From NCBI GenBank assembly GCA_038750655.1, contig JBCDGZ010000005.1, positions 1 through 64,000 of the forward strand: DNA of 64,000 nucleotides. Direction: 5' to 3'. Position numbers and translations under genes: made by a program. This DNA is from JBCDGZ01 sp038750655 (lineage in GTDB: Bacteria; Bacteroidota; Bacteroidia; Chitinophagales; Saprospiraceae). Positions 16,701 through 27,100 of this stretch are shown here, one piece after another (the stretch's first letter is position 1; each line of letters opens with the position of its first letter). The notes below the pieces were generated by a model that worked only from the letters and a program-made list of their open reading frames with translations, was not told the DNA's origin and made no database searches.

Positions 16701-19700
16701 GAGACGCCGGAACAAGAATCGCATAATCGCCTACTGTTTGTCATCCATCACTTAGCCGTAGATGGTGTTTCTTGGCGCATCCTGCTGGATGATATGGCGG
16801 CGGCACTGGCTACTATCGCCAGTGGAGCGCAGATTGAACTGGGACTTAAAAGCAGTTCCTACCGCGAGTGGGGGAGAGCTTTGGAACAGCATGCTCGTCA
16901 TCCCAAAGTGACCGCTCAGCAAGCTTATTGGCAGGCCATAGTTGCTGACTTTCAAGCCCTCCCCACGGATTACGCTGAGGAGAACGTACAAATGCAGGAG
17001 GTGCAAACGCACTCCGTTCGTTTAGGAGCCTCAATGACCAGCGCCCTGCTTTTGGAAGCTCATCGAGCCTACAATACCCAGATGGATGACCTGCTATTAA
17101 CGGCGCTGGCCAAGACTTTTAACGACTGGTCGGGCCATTCGAAGTTGATCATTGGCATGGAGGGCCACGGGCGCGAGGCCCTGTTTGAAGACATCGATAT
17201 TAGCAATACCGTTGGCTGGTTTACCAACCTCTATCCTGTAGCGTTAAGTGCTGATCCAGCGGGAGCACTGCCCGCATTAATCAAGTCCGTGAAGGAGCAG
17301 TTGCGGAGGATTCCGGACAAGGGAATGGGATATGGTTTGCTGCGTTATTTGCATCCCGATGCTGCGGTCAGAACGGCGCTGGCCGAAGGCCGTTGGGAGG
17401 TGGTGTTCAATTATCTGGGACAATTTGATCAGTTGATGGGAGATAATAATCTGGTGCAAAGGGCTAAAGAATCGACAGGCAATACTGTTTCTCCCGAAAT
17501 GCCTTTTTCCAATAAATTCGAGATCAATAGCGCTGTTTCGGACGGTGAGCTAGCCATCTCCTGGACCTATTCTACCAAGCAATACCGGACCGATACGGTA
17601 CGTCAATTAGCGGAGGTCTATCTGAAGAATCTAGAGGCGTTGATCCAGCATTGTCAGCAGCAGCGCGAGCCGCACTGGACTCCTTCTGATTGCGGACTAG
17701 CTCCAATGATTACCCATCAGGAACTGGATCATTTTCTCAATACGGTGGAGGCGGGGCAGGCCCGTAGGCAGCTCATCTCGGCTATTTATCCACTGAGTTC
17801 TTTGCAGGAAGGTTTGCTCTTTCATGCCCTTTACGATGCCAGTTCGCCGGTTTACGTCGAGCAGCTTTCTTTGGGATTGCCCACTGGTGTAGATATGGTA
17901 CAATTCAAAAAGGCTTGGGAATATTTGATGCGTAATCACAGTATTCTTCGCAGCGCCTTTTATTATGAGGATTTGAAAATTCCGGTGCAGTGTGTCTACA
18001 AAACGGCGACCCTCCCTTTTGAAGTACTGGATTACAGCCACCTTTCTGCAAAAGAACAGGCGCTGGAAATCGAAGCCTTCGCGCTGGCAGACCAACAAAA
18101 AGGCTTTGACTTTACCCAGGCTCCACTGATGCGATTGACCTTGATCAAGAAGGGGGAGCGCGCCTACCATGTTCTATGGACCCATCACCACATTCTACTC
18201 GATGGCTGGTCGATGCCGCTGTTGATGAACGAATTACTAACGGCCTACGGTGCGCTGATTAAAGGAGAGGAATTAACGGAAAGAAAAGAAGATCGCTACG
18301 AAGATTTTATCCAATACCTATTAGCACAAGATCGTTTTGCAGAACAACAATTCTGGCAAGACTACCTACAGGGTTTTGAACAACCCAGCTTATTACCTTT
18401 TATCAATGATTCCCAAAAACGTAATAAGGGGGCGGAACACACGCGGGAATTGAACTTGAAGTTGGATGAACAATTGACGCATACGATTCGTCGCTATACC
18501 CAATCTGCAAGGATTACGGTGAATACGCTGGTGCAAGGTATTTGGGCCTTACTGCTCGCAAAATATACCGGCAATCAAGATACCCTCTTTGGCGTTACGG
18601 TCTCCGGCCGCCCTTCCAACTTGGACGCCGCCGAGGAGCGCATCGGTCTTTACATCAACACCCTACCGCTGCGTACCCAACACCAATGGAACCAATCCAT
18701 CACCGAATGGCTGGCAGAGCTACAAAAGGGACATACCGCTGCTCGCAACTATCAGAATACTGCGCTGAATCAGATTCGAAAGTGGACGGACATCAGCGGA
18801 GATTTCTTCGATAGTATTTTGGTTTTTGAAAATTATCCGCTGGGCGAAGTGCTAGAGAAAAAGTGGGCACTGGAAATCGACCAGATACATATGGAGGAGA
18901 AAACCAATTACCTCCTCACCATCATCGCCGGACTGGGCAAAACCCTCGACATTACTTTTAGCTACAATGCTTTATTACTGGAAGCGCAGTACGTCGAGAT
19001 GATTAAATCGCATTTCGAACAAGCCCTGCGGCAGATCATCGATGGAAAAGCTACTACCGCTGCTGAAGTACAACTGATCACAGCCGCAGCGCAAGCGCAC
19101 ATCACCACCAAGGCTGACCAAACGGCAGTAGGCTATCCTCAGGAAGCCAGCATCGTCAGTCTCTTCGAAGCGCGAGCGCAACAGTATGCCAACCGTACCG
19201 CCCTCAGCTTCGGCAATCAGCAACTCCGCTACCAGCAGTTGAACCAGCGCGCCAATCAAGTCGCCCACTATCTGCTCAATTTTGGCGTAGAACAAGACGA
19301 TCTCGTCGGTATTTGTCTCGACGGCTCCATCGAAATGATCGTCGGTATCTTAGGCATTCTCAAAGCCGGCGGCGCCTACGTCCCCATCGATCCGACCTAC
19401 CCGCAGAAACGTATCCGCTTCATCCTCGAAGATACTGCCAGCCGCATCGTCCTGACCACCGAGGCGCACCAATCGCTCTTCTCTCCTAATCAGGCCCTGC
19501 TCCTGCTGGATCGCGATCGCCAACAACTGGATCAGCTTAATACCGACAACACCAAGCTGGCCATCGCGCCTCACAATCTGGCCTACGTCATCTACACCTC
19601 CGGCACCACTGGCCAGCCGAAAGGCGTCCTGCTAGAGCATCGCAACGTCGTACGCCTCTTCTACACCGATCGACCATTGTTCGACTTCGGACCAGAGGAG

Positions 19701-22700
19701 GTCTGGGTGCTGTTCCACTCTTTCTGCTTCGACTTTTCAGTCTGGGAGATGTATGGCGCATTACTCTTCGGTGGGCGATTGGTGGTGTTGAATCGGGAGC
19801 AGTCCAGAGATACCTTTGGCTTCAAAGCCTTGCTGCGTACAGAAGGCGTAACGGTGCTGAATCAAACCCCCTCCGCCTTCTACCTCCTGCAAGAGCAAGT
19901 GGCTGCTGAGCCGATCCCCTTGGAGCTGCGTTACGTAATCTTCGGAGGGGAGGCCCTCAAGCCGGCGCAGTTGGCCTTTTGGAAACAGCAGTATCCCGAT
20001 TGCAAATTGGTCAATATGTACGGTATTACGGAGACGACGGTGCATGTAACGTATAAGGAAATTACGGAGAAAGAAATCGCTAGCGGCCGCAGCAACATCG
20101 GGGTACCTATTCCGACCTTGAGCTGCTTTGTGCTGGATGAACAGCGGCGGGTGCAGCCGGTGGGCGTCGTGGGGGAACTCTATGTCGGCGGGCCTGGCCT
20201 GGCCCGCGCCTACCTCAACCGCGAGGCGCTGACGCAGGATCGCTTTGCGCCTTTTGCAATCAACGGTGAAGTACAGCGCTTTTATCGCACAGGAGATTTG
20301 GCCCGTTGGCTACCGGAAGGGGAGTTGGAATATTGGGGCCGTATCGATAGCCAGGTCAAAGTGCGTGGCTACCGCATTGAGCTGGGGGAGATTGAGCGTC
20401 GCTTGATGCAGTCTTCGCAGGTGCAGCATTGTACGGTCATTGCTCATCAACCACGCGAAGATCGCAATCAGCTGATTGCCTATGTGGTTCCTAAAGAAGC
20501 CTTGGATAAGGCTCAATTGTTGGAGGAACTTAAGGCGCAACTGCCAGATTATATGATTCCTGCAGCTGTGATCGCCATTGATCAACTGCCGATGACTGCC
20601 AGTGGTAAGCTGGACCGGAAAGCCTTGCCGAAACCGGAGGAATTGCAATTGGATCGGGAGGATTTTATTGCGCCAAGGACGGCGACGGAGCAGCGCATCG
20701 CTGCTATCTGGCAGTCGGTACTACAGCAGGAGCCCCCCTTTGGAATCAAAGATAATTTCTTTACGAGCGGAGGAGATTCCATCTTGCTGATTCGAGTCAT
20801 CAGTCAACTCAAGCAAGCTTTTGCCAAAGACATTTCTATCCAACATTTTTATCAAATCTCGACTATTGAGCAGTTGGGTATCTACTTTGATGATGAGGCG
20901 GCGAGTACGGATATGGCCAATCGCAAGGCTGTTGTAGTTGCGGAGTTAGAAGCGTTGAGAAATACTATCTGGCCACAGCTTCCCGATGCCTCAGTAGTTG
21001 TGGATGTTTATCCGATGAGTGCTATTCAAAAGGGAATGGTCTTCGCCTCTTTGATGAACCCGGCTTTGGGAATTTATCACGATCAGTTTGCCTATCACGT
21101 TCCTGCGATGGACTTGGATCGTCTGACGCAGGCGCTGCAATTGATGGAAGAGAAACACGAGACTTTCCGTACGGCTTTCGATATGGAAAATTATGGAGAA
21201 GAGGTACAGTTGATCTATAAGAGTCGGCCGGTTTCGATTGGCTACGAAGATTTAAAGGAGCTGCCCAAGGAGAAGCAAGAGCAGCGCATCGCCCAGTTCA
21301 TGAGTGGGGAGCGCAAGCGGCCATTTACCATTACAGCGGCTCCGCTTTGGCGGGTTGACGTATTTCATACTAATGAGCAGCAGATGGTCTTTGTGCTCCA
21401 AGCTCACCATGCTATCGCCGATGGTTGGAGTGTCGCCTCTTTTAATACAGAGCTGTATACGATTTATAAGGCTTTAGAGAAGAATCCAGCGTATCGCCCC
21501 GCACCATTGAAGGCCAGTTACAAAACAGCGATCATTGAGCATCGGGTAGAACAATCCAGCCCTGCAACGCTGTCCTATTGGCAGCGGGAACTGGCAGACT
21601 ATAAGCGACTGGATATTTTTAGTCAGGAAGATTATTACAAAAAATACCTGCTGAGGTTTGAGCCAGAATTATTGGTTCAGCTCAGAGCTGTGGCCGCAGC
21701 AGAGTCAGTCGGTATCAAGGCTATGCTCTACGCGGCGACACTGTTTACCCTCAAGCAGTTTACCTACGAAAACGACTTAACAGTAGGGATGGTCTCTAAT
21801 CTGCGTCCCGCCTGCGAAGATGGCGATAAGGTGCTGGGCTGTTTTCTCAACACCCTCCCTTTCCGCTCGCACATTCCAGTAGATCAGCGCACCGGCTGGA
21901 ACCACTACTTCAAGATTTTGGAGCAACAGCTAGAAGAATTGAAGCAGCGCAATCGCATTACGCTCCATGATTTAGCCTTGTTGAAAAACGAACGGACCCG
22001 CGAGGGTAATCCATTTTTCGATGTACTCCTGAATTTCGTTGATTTCCATATCTACGATGAAATCGAAGTGGAGGAGGAACTGTCGAAAGATCTTTTGGAA
22101 CTGAATAACTTTGAAGCGACCAATACTTTTCTTGACATCACGATCAGCACAACTGGTAATGAATTACTGCTGTCTTTCTCGACTCGGAAGATCCTACAGT
22201 CGGGCCTTCCCATCACCGAACTGGCCAATATCTTTGAGCGGACGCTGCGCTACATCATAGCCCATCCGCAGGCAATGATCCACCACACGACTACACTTTC
22301 GGAAAGTACAGAACAGCAACTATTACAAGCTGGTCAGCACCAGCATAGTGACTATCCCCGAGCGCAAAGCATCGTGGAAGTATTTAGTGCACAGGTCGCG
22401 ATAAGTCCAGAGCGAAAGGCCCTGAGCTTCGAAGGGCAGCAATTGACCTACCGTCAGCTAGACGAGCGTTCTAACCAAATGGCGCGCTATCTAATGAAGC
22501 AAGGGCTCGGCGCAGAATCCCTAGTCGCCGTTGCGCTGCCGCGCTCTCCGGAGCTGATCATCAGTATACTCGGTATTCTCAAAGCAGGTGCCGCCTACGT
22601 TCCCCTCAACCCTACACTCCCCAAAGAAAGGATTGATTACATCATTCAGGATACGGATGCCAATATTGTGATCAGTCCAGCACTCTACCAAAAAGAGCAT

Positions 22701-24116
22701 AGCAAAGTGACTCAGGAATCTACGGCTGCGCTTCCCCCGCAGGCGCATCCTGACCAGCTGGCCTATGTGATTTACACCTCCGGTACAACTGGCGTTCCCA
22801 AGGGAGTTATGGTGAGCCATCGCAATGTGGTAAGTCTTGTCAAAGGAGTAGACTACGTTCAGTTTAGCTCTAGCGATGTCTTGCTCTCCACGGGAGCGCC
22901 ATCTTTTGATGCCGTTACTTTTGAGTATTGGGGAATGCTGCTGAACGGTGGAGAGCTGGTGCTTTGTCCTGAGGAAACCCTGTTGGATACCTTTGCGCTG
23001 CAAGCCCGGATCCAAGAACACCAGTGTACAAAAATGTGGTTTACTTCGGGCTGGTTTAACGAGTTGGTTGAAACCAATATCGACCTTTTTAAACCATTAC
23101 AGAGTGTGCTGACTGGTGGGGAAAAAATTTCGCTTAATCATGTAGCGAGGTTGCGGACAACTTATCCAAAGTTACAAATCATCAACGCGTATGGGCCGAC
23201 AGAGAATACGACGTTCTCCTTGATCTACGAAGTCGGAGCGACGGTTGCTGATGATATTCCTATCGGCTTACCACTGAACAATCGCCACGCCTATATTCTG
23301 GATCAATACCTACGTCCTGTCCCCATTGGCGTTCCGGGCGAACTCTGGGTCGGTGGCGATGGAGTGGCTCGCGCTTATCTCAACGATGAGCAATTGACCA
23401 ATGATCGTTTCATCGACAATCCCTTCGACGGTCAGTCTCGCCTCTACCGCACGGGTGATCTGGCACGCTGGATTCCTGAAGGGCCGGATAAAGGACAAAT
23501 TGCTTTCCTTGGCCGGATTGATGATCAGGTGAAAATCCGAGGCTTCCGTATTGAATTAGGGGAAATCGAAACGGCATTACTCCGCCATGAGCACATTAAG
23601 CAAGCAGTGGTACTCGCCCGTCCAGACGCCAAGGGCAGCAAGCAACTGGTCGCTTATCTGGTTACCCAAGACGCCTACGATCGCGAAGTCATTCGCCAAT
23701 ACCTGCGAACACAATTACCCCCTTACATGGTCCCCGCACTGCTGGTCCAGCTCGAAGAATTGCCACTGACCGCAAATGGAAAGGTTGATCGCAAAGCATT
23801 GCCTGAACCCGATGCCTCCGCCTTATTCTACAAAGAGCGTATAGCGCCGCAGAATGAGACGCAGCAAGGGCTGGCCGATATTTGGCAGGAGCTGCTCAAC
23901 ATCGAAGAGCTGGGTATTCACGATAACTTCTTCGAGTTGGGAGGCCACTCTCTGCTGGCGGCCCGTCTATCTACTCACCTCCAAAAGCAATTCGGTATTC
24001 GAGTGCCCATCAAGTCCCTTTTTGAGTACACCACTATTGCTGATCTATCCAAATACCTTCAGCTGCTGCAAATGGAGCAGGAGCGCGATGAAGATGAAGA
24101 AACCTTTGAACTCTAA
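13782..24116 (+). CDS. NRPS: halfC-A(Thr)-T-E-C-A(Thr)-T-C-A(Val-like)-T, 3444 aa
   Basis: Residues 1-255 look like only the C-terminal half of a condensation domain; no HHxxxDG is present. A1 (about 260-760, core TSGTTGKPKG near 410) reads DFWNIGMVHK, the standard Thr code. T1 has GGDSI (S806) and is followed by an epimerase (about 855-1290) with HHLAVDG (H989), EGHGRE and NTVGWFTNLYP, so residue 1 should become D-Thr. C2 (HHILLDG, from H1469) starts YPLSSLQEGLLFH, a DCL type. A2 (core near 1936) again reads the Thr code; T2 has GGDSI (S2333). C3 (HHAIADG, H2542) starts YPMSAIQKGMVF. A3 (core near 2996) reads about DAFWLGATFK, Val-like. T3 has GGHSL (S3390). The tail DEDEETFEL is a likely docking peptide for the TubC domain of the next protein. 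Confidence 0.9.
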   Translation: MQVDTVVFTDRKYESHLKFWKAQRQAFSENFVFRQKASLSSASNIERQHQQFQLTKKQLAAVYQLVKDNDTGLFVCLLSAYATLLKRYSVSEQLIINTPLLHTNGRVDPFAINRVPLLLHINDTEPLRNCLNAVQQSLKDCYRYQGFPLALIKEDIDEELFRSNVLIRYQPLHPILDVEAAEEDLIISVEREEEQFLVHFYYRPHAFSDAFIGMMHHHFIHCLASFTTLNISLRKIPLIGEEEEKSILIASRNTAVDFPKDKTIIDLFETQVTHHPERIALSFAGQTQTYQQLNERVNQLAHYLLDQGLEKEALVLICLDRSVEMIISLLAVLKAGGAYVPSDPDYPTDRLQYMLKDSQAQYILTVQQHQHHFAEQEGAKIMVLDTAATLKEQSKANPSLPIQADNLAYVIYTSGTTGKPKGVLLEHRNVVRLFVNDTPLFDFNEEDVWTLFHSYCFDFSVWEMYGALLFGGRLVIVPKEATKDMAAFEALLQYEKVTVLNQTPTAFYVLQEQVTQTHAKLPLRYVIFGGEALSPGQLIKWYEHFPHCRLINMYGITETTVHVTYKEIGMAEIQSGLSNIGLPIPTLDCFVLDEEKTLLPLSVAGELYVGGAGLARGYLNRDQLTKDRFVSNPFDPQWKRLYRSGDLVRRLPDGNLEYLGRIDDQVKIRGYRIELGEVETVLLQAPSVKYGVVLAVGEEKETKRLVAYVVPDGAFNRELVQEHLRQQLPDYMVPSILLELEDLPTTANGKVDKNALVQLDISKTLTKQYVAARNEVEEQLASIWRQLLNVEQVGIYDNFFDLGGDSITTIQVVNRARRVGIQLTPPDLFEHQTVAALAAYTSENQTLRISAEQDQLTGAAQLLPIQHWFFEKEFNHAHFNHALLLQVDKSIEHRQLELVIQSLLSHHDALRFAYRKGPEGWQQEYGNFMGTIEITDLSTTPMATLSATITDICQVYQRRLDIEQGMLARFVLMETPEQESHNRLLFVIHHLAVDGVSWRILLDDMAAALATIASGAQIELGLKSSSYREWGRALEQHARHPKVTAQQAYWQAIVADFQALPTDYAEENVQMQEVQTHSVRLGASMTSALLLEAHRAYNTQMDDLLLTALAKTFNDWSGHSKLIIGMEGHGREALFEDIDISNTVGWFTNLYPVALSADPAGALPALIKSVKEQLRRIPDKGMGYGLLRYLHPDAAVRTALAEGRWEVVFNYLGQFDQLMGDNNLVQRAKESTGNTVSPEMPFSNKFEINSAVSDGELAISWTYSTKQYRTDTVRQLAEVYLKNLEALIQHCQQQREPHWTPSDCGLAPMITHQELDHFLNTVEAGQARRQLISAIYPLSSLQEGLLFHALYDASSPVYVEQLSLGLPTGVDMVQFKKAWEYLMRNHSILRSAFYYEDLKIPVQCVYKTATLPFEVLDYSHLSAKEQALEIEAFALADQQKGFDFTQAPLMRLTLIKKGERAYHVLWTHHHILLDGWSMPLLMNELLTAYGALIKGEELTERKEDRYEDFIQYLLAQDRFAEQQFWQDYLQGFEQPSLLPFINDSQKRNKGAEHTRELNLKLDEQLTHTIRRYTQSARITVNTLVQGIWALLLAKYTGNQDTLFGVTVSGRPSNLDAAEERIGLYINTLPLRTQHQWNQSITEWLAELQKGHTAARNYQNTALNQIRKWTDISGDFFDSILVFENYPLGEVLEKKWALEIDQIHMEEKTNYLLTIIAGLGKTLDITFSYNALLLEAQYVEMIKSHFEQALRQIIDGKATTAAEVQLITAAAQAHITTKADQTAVGYPQEASIVSLFEARAQQYANRTALSFGNQQLRYQQLNQRANQVAHYLLNFGVEQDDLVGICLDGSIEMIVGILGILKAGGAYVPIDPTYPQKRIRFILEDTASRIVLTTEAHQSLFSPNQALLLLDRDRQQLDQLNTDNTKLAIAPHNLAYVIYTSGTTGQPKGVLLEHRNVVRLFYTDRPLFDFGPEEVWVLFHSFCFDFSVWEMYGALLFGGRLVVLNREQSRDTFGFKALLRTEGVTVLNQTPSAFYLLQEQVAAEPIPLELRYVIFGGEALKPAQLAFWKQQYPDCKLVNMYGITETTVHVTYKEITEKEIASGRSNIGVPIPTLSCFVLDEQRRVQPVGVVGELYVGGPGLARAYLNREALTQDRFAPFAINGEVQRFYRTGDLARWLPEGELEYWGRIDSQVKVRGYRIELGEIERRLMQSSQVQHCTVIAHQPREDRNQLIAYVVPKEALDKAQLLEELKAQLPDYMIPAAVIAIDQLPMTASGKLDRKALPKPEELQLDREDFIAPRTATEQRIAAIWQSVLQQEPPFGIKDNFFTSGGDSILLIRVISQLKQAFAKDISIQHFYQISTIEQLGIYFDDEAASTDMANRKAVVVAELEALRNTIWPQLPDASVVVDVYPMSAIQKGMVFASLMNPALGIYHDQFAYHVPAMDLDRLTQALQLMEEKHETFRTAFDMENYGEEVQLIYKSRPVSIGYEDLKELPKEKQEQRIAQFMSGERKRPFTITAAPLWRVDVFHTNEQQMVFVLQAHHAIADGWSVASFNTELYTIYKALEKNPAYRPAPLKASYKTAIIEHRVEQSSPATLSYWQRELADYKRLDIFSQEDYYKKYLLRFEPELLVQLRAVAAAESVGIKAMLYAATLFTLKQFTYENDLTVGMVSNLRPACEDGDKVLGCFLNTLPFRSHIPVDQRTGWNHYFKILEQQLEELKQRNRITLHDLALLKNERTREGNPFFDVLLNFVDFHIYDEIEVEEELSKDLLELNNFEATNTFLDITISTTGNELLLSFSTRKILQSGLPITELANIFERTLRYIIAHPQAMIHHTTTLSESTEQQLLQAGQHQHSDYPRAQSIVEVFSAQVAISPERKALSFEGQQLTYRQLDERSNQMARYLMKQGLGAESLVAVALPRSPELIISILGILKAGAAYVPLNPTLPKERIDYIIQDTDANIVISPALYQKEHSKVTQESTAALPPQAHPDQLAYVIYTSGTTGVPKGVMVSHRNVVSLVKGVDYVQFSSSDVLLSTGAPSFDAVTFEYWGMLLNGGELVLCPEETLLDTFALQARIQEHQCTKMWFTSGWFNELVETNIDLFKPLQSVLTGGEKISLNHVARLRTTYPKLQIINAYGPTENTTFSLIYEVGATVADDIPIGLPLNNRHAYILDQYLRPVPIGVPGELWVGGDGVARAYLNDEQLTNDRFIDNPFDGQSRLYRTGDLARWIPEGPDKGQIAFLGRIDDQVKIRGFRIELGEIETALLRHEHIKQAVVLARPDAKGSKQLVAYLVTQDAYDREVIRQYLRTQLPPYMVPALLVQLEELPLTANGKVDRKALPEPDASALFYKERIAPQNETQQGLADIWQELLNIEELGIHDNFFELGGHSLLAARLSTHLQKQFGIRVPIKSLFEYTTIADLSKYLQLLQMEQERDEDEETFEL

Positions 24117-24134
24117 GCTGTATTGCCCTCAAGA

Positions 24135-27100
24135 ATGAATAACGATACTGCTGTTTTAGATTTATTGCTGGAAGCCAAGGAAAAAGGCATTTCTCTTTTC
24201 CTTAAGGATGAAAAGCTCCGGTATGCAGTGGCCAAGCATGCTCCACTGGATAAGGATTACCTGAGCCATCTTAAAAATCATAAGGAGGAGATCATTGCTT
24301 TTTTAGAAAAGGAGCGAGATAACCTCGCCGGTGCCCAATCTCGGCAAAGTGCTATTGAGGCTTTTGATCGGAAAACGCAGCAAAAAATCCCCCTTTCCTT
24401 TGCTCAAGAGCGCCTTTGGTTTATCGACCAATTGGAGGGGACGGTGCATTACCATATTCCTACGGTACTTCGTTTGCAGGGGGACTTGGACCCTGCGCTT
24501 TTGGCCAAGGCGCTGACGCAGATTGTGGAGCGGCACGAAGTCTTACGGATGGTGATTAAAGAAGAGCAGGGAGTGCCCTATCAGGAAAAAATACCAGCGG
24601 ATCGATGGGAGATGGCCTATCAGGAAAAGGCTAGGGTAGGGCAAGAATTGAAGGCCTATATTGCGGATTGTATCGCTCGTCCCTTCGATCTAGCGAAGGA
24701 TTATATGCTACGGGCGGAGTTGATTTGTTGTGGAGAAGAGGAGCATATGCTGGTGCTGGTCTTGCATCATATTGCTGCGGACGGTTGGTCGCTTTCCATT
24801 TTAGTGAAAGATTTGGTAACGGCTTATCAGGCTTTGCAGCAGGGGAAGAGGCCGGCCTTTTTGGCGATGCCCATCCAGTATGCGGACTATGCTTTTTGGC
24901 AGCGCCGCGAATTTTCGGAGGCGGTGATGGCGGAGAAGATGAAGTGGTGGAAAAAACAACTGAGTGGCCTTAGCCCCCTGGCTTTACCGACCGATTTCCC
25001 TCGCCCTGCTCGGCAGAGTTTGCGGGGAAGGATACATCAATTTGCCATTGACAAAAAGACGAGCGATCAGCTCCATGCGCTAGCCCTTCGCGAGGGAGCG
25101 ACTTTGTTTATGTGTCTGCTAAGTAGCTTCAAAATCTTGTTGGCGCGCTACAGTCGACAAAAGGATATTTGCGTTGGCACGCCGCTGGCGAATCGCGATC
25201 GTAAGGAGTTGGAGCCGCTTGTTGGCTTCTTTATTAATACGCTGGCGCTGCGTTCGGATTTGAATGGGGGTGTGGATTTTATGGAGTTGCTGCGACAGGT
25301 GAAGCGGCGTACGTTGGTGGCCTATGCTCATCAGGAGGTTCCCTTTGGTCAAGTTGTTGAGCAGGTGGAGCCGCAGCGTGATCTGAGTCGTAGTCCGCTC
25401 TTTCAGGTGATGTTTGCTTTGCTCAATACCCCCGAGGTGCCTACCTTGAAACTCGGTAATCTCCGTATTGCCTCCGGCCCCTCCGAGCACATCAGCGCCC
25501 AGTACGATCTGACCCTCAATGTCGTCGAATCTTCCTCCGGCCTAAAGGCCAGCTTCGAATACTGCAGCGATCTCTTCGAAGCCTCCACCATCGAGCGAAT
25601 GGCGGACCATTTTCAACGACTCCTGAAAGCCATTGTCGCCAATCCTCATCAACAAATCAGTCACTATACTTTTCTATCCCCCGAAGAGGAAACACAATTA
25701 CTGCATGACTTTAATTCACCATTAAGATCAAAGCGTAAGGAGCCTACCGTCATTGAATTATTTAGAGCACAAGCTACCCGGTATCCTAAGCAGATCGCAT
25801 TGATTTTTGAAAAGCAGCGACTCAACTATCAGGAAGTAGAAGAGCGCAGCAACCAACTGGCCAACTACCTATTGGCCCAGCCCCCCGCTGGAAAATTAAT
25901 CGCAGTTTGCCTAGCGCCTTCCATAGCATTGCCCATTACTATTTTAGGCATTCTCAAAGCGGGCTACGCCTATGTCCCCATCGACCCTACTTATCCAAAA
26001 AAGAGAATCCATTACCTCCTGCAAGATACCGCAGCAGCATTGCTGATCACCCATTCTCCATTCAGCGAAAAATTAGATCTCCCTTCAAATACTGAAGTCC
26101 TATTTATTGACGAAGAGGAAAATATACAAAAGGCTAATGCTACAATGCCTAGCCAGCCCATCGATCCCGAAGCACTGGCCTATGTCATCTACACCTCGGG
26201 TTCTACCGGCCAGCCTAAAGGCGTTCTGGTCACCCACCACAACCTCAGCGTACGCCTACAGGGAGAAGGCCAATACCTCGATCGGCTCCAAGCAATCAGG
26301 GCTATTCTCCTCACCAACTACGTCTTCGATGTCTCTCTACTCGAACTCTTCCTCCCCCTCATCAGCGGTGGCTATCTCCTCATTCCCTCCTCCGCCACTC
26401 GTTACGAACTGCCCGAGTTGATTCAACGGATGATCGAAGAAAACATCAACTTACTCCAAGGTACTCCGGGCTATCTGAGCCAACTACTCACGGCCCTCAC
26501 GCCCCAACAGGCTAGTGACTTATCTCTACAAACCATTTGCGTAGGAGGAGAGTCGCTGCCCCCTCAGCTCGTCCAAAGCATCAAGGCCCAGCTTCCCGAG
26601 GTCCAACTAAATAACCATTACGGCCCCACCGAAACTACCATCGACGCAACGGCGCTGAAAGACATCCAGCACTTTGAACGCAATATCATCGGTCATCCAT
26701 TTTACGATACCACCAGCTACATCGTCGATGACCATTTACAGTTGCTTCCCATCGGCGTTTTCGGTGAACTCTTAATCGGTGGGCCAGGGGTCACTCAGGG
26801 CTACCTCAATCGCCCCGAGCTGACGGCCGCTGCCTTCATCGACGCTGCCTTCGGAACCCTTCCCACCCAGCGCCTCTACCGCACTGGCGACCTAAGCCGC
26901 TGGCTACCCGATGGGAAAATTGAATTCGCTGGGCGCATTGATGAGCAAATAAAAATCCGAGGCTATCGAGTAGAGCTGAGCGAAATTGAGCAGGTGATAG
27001 GCTCCTTGTCTATGGTCCGACAATGTGCCGTCGTTGCCGTCGGTGCACAGCATAAAAGATTGATCGCCTACCTCATCCCTCCAACCCATTACGATAAAGA

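Noticed and set aside
24123..24134. TTG start for the second large NRPS
   Set aside because: An ATG four codons downstream (24135) is more likely and keeps the whole TubC domain.
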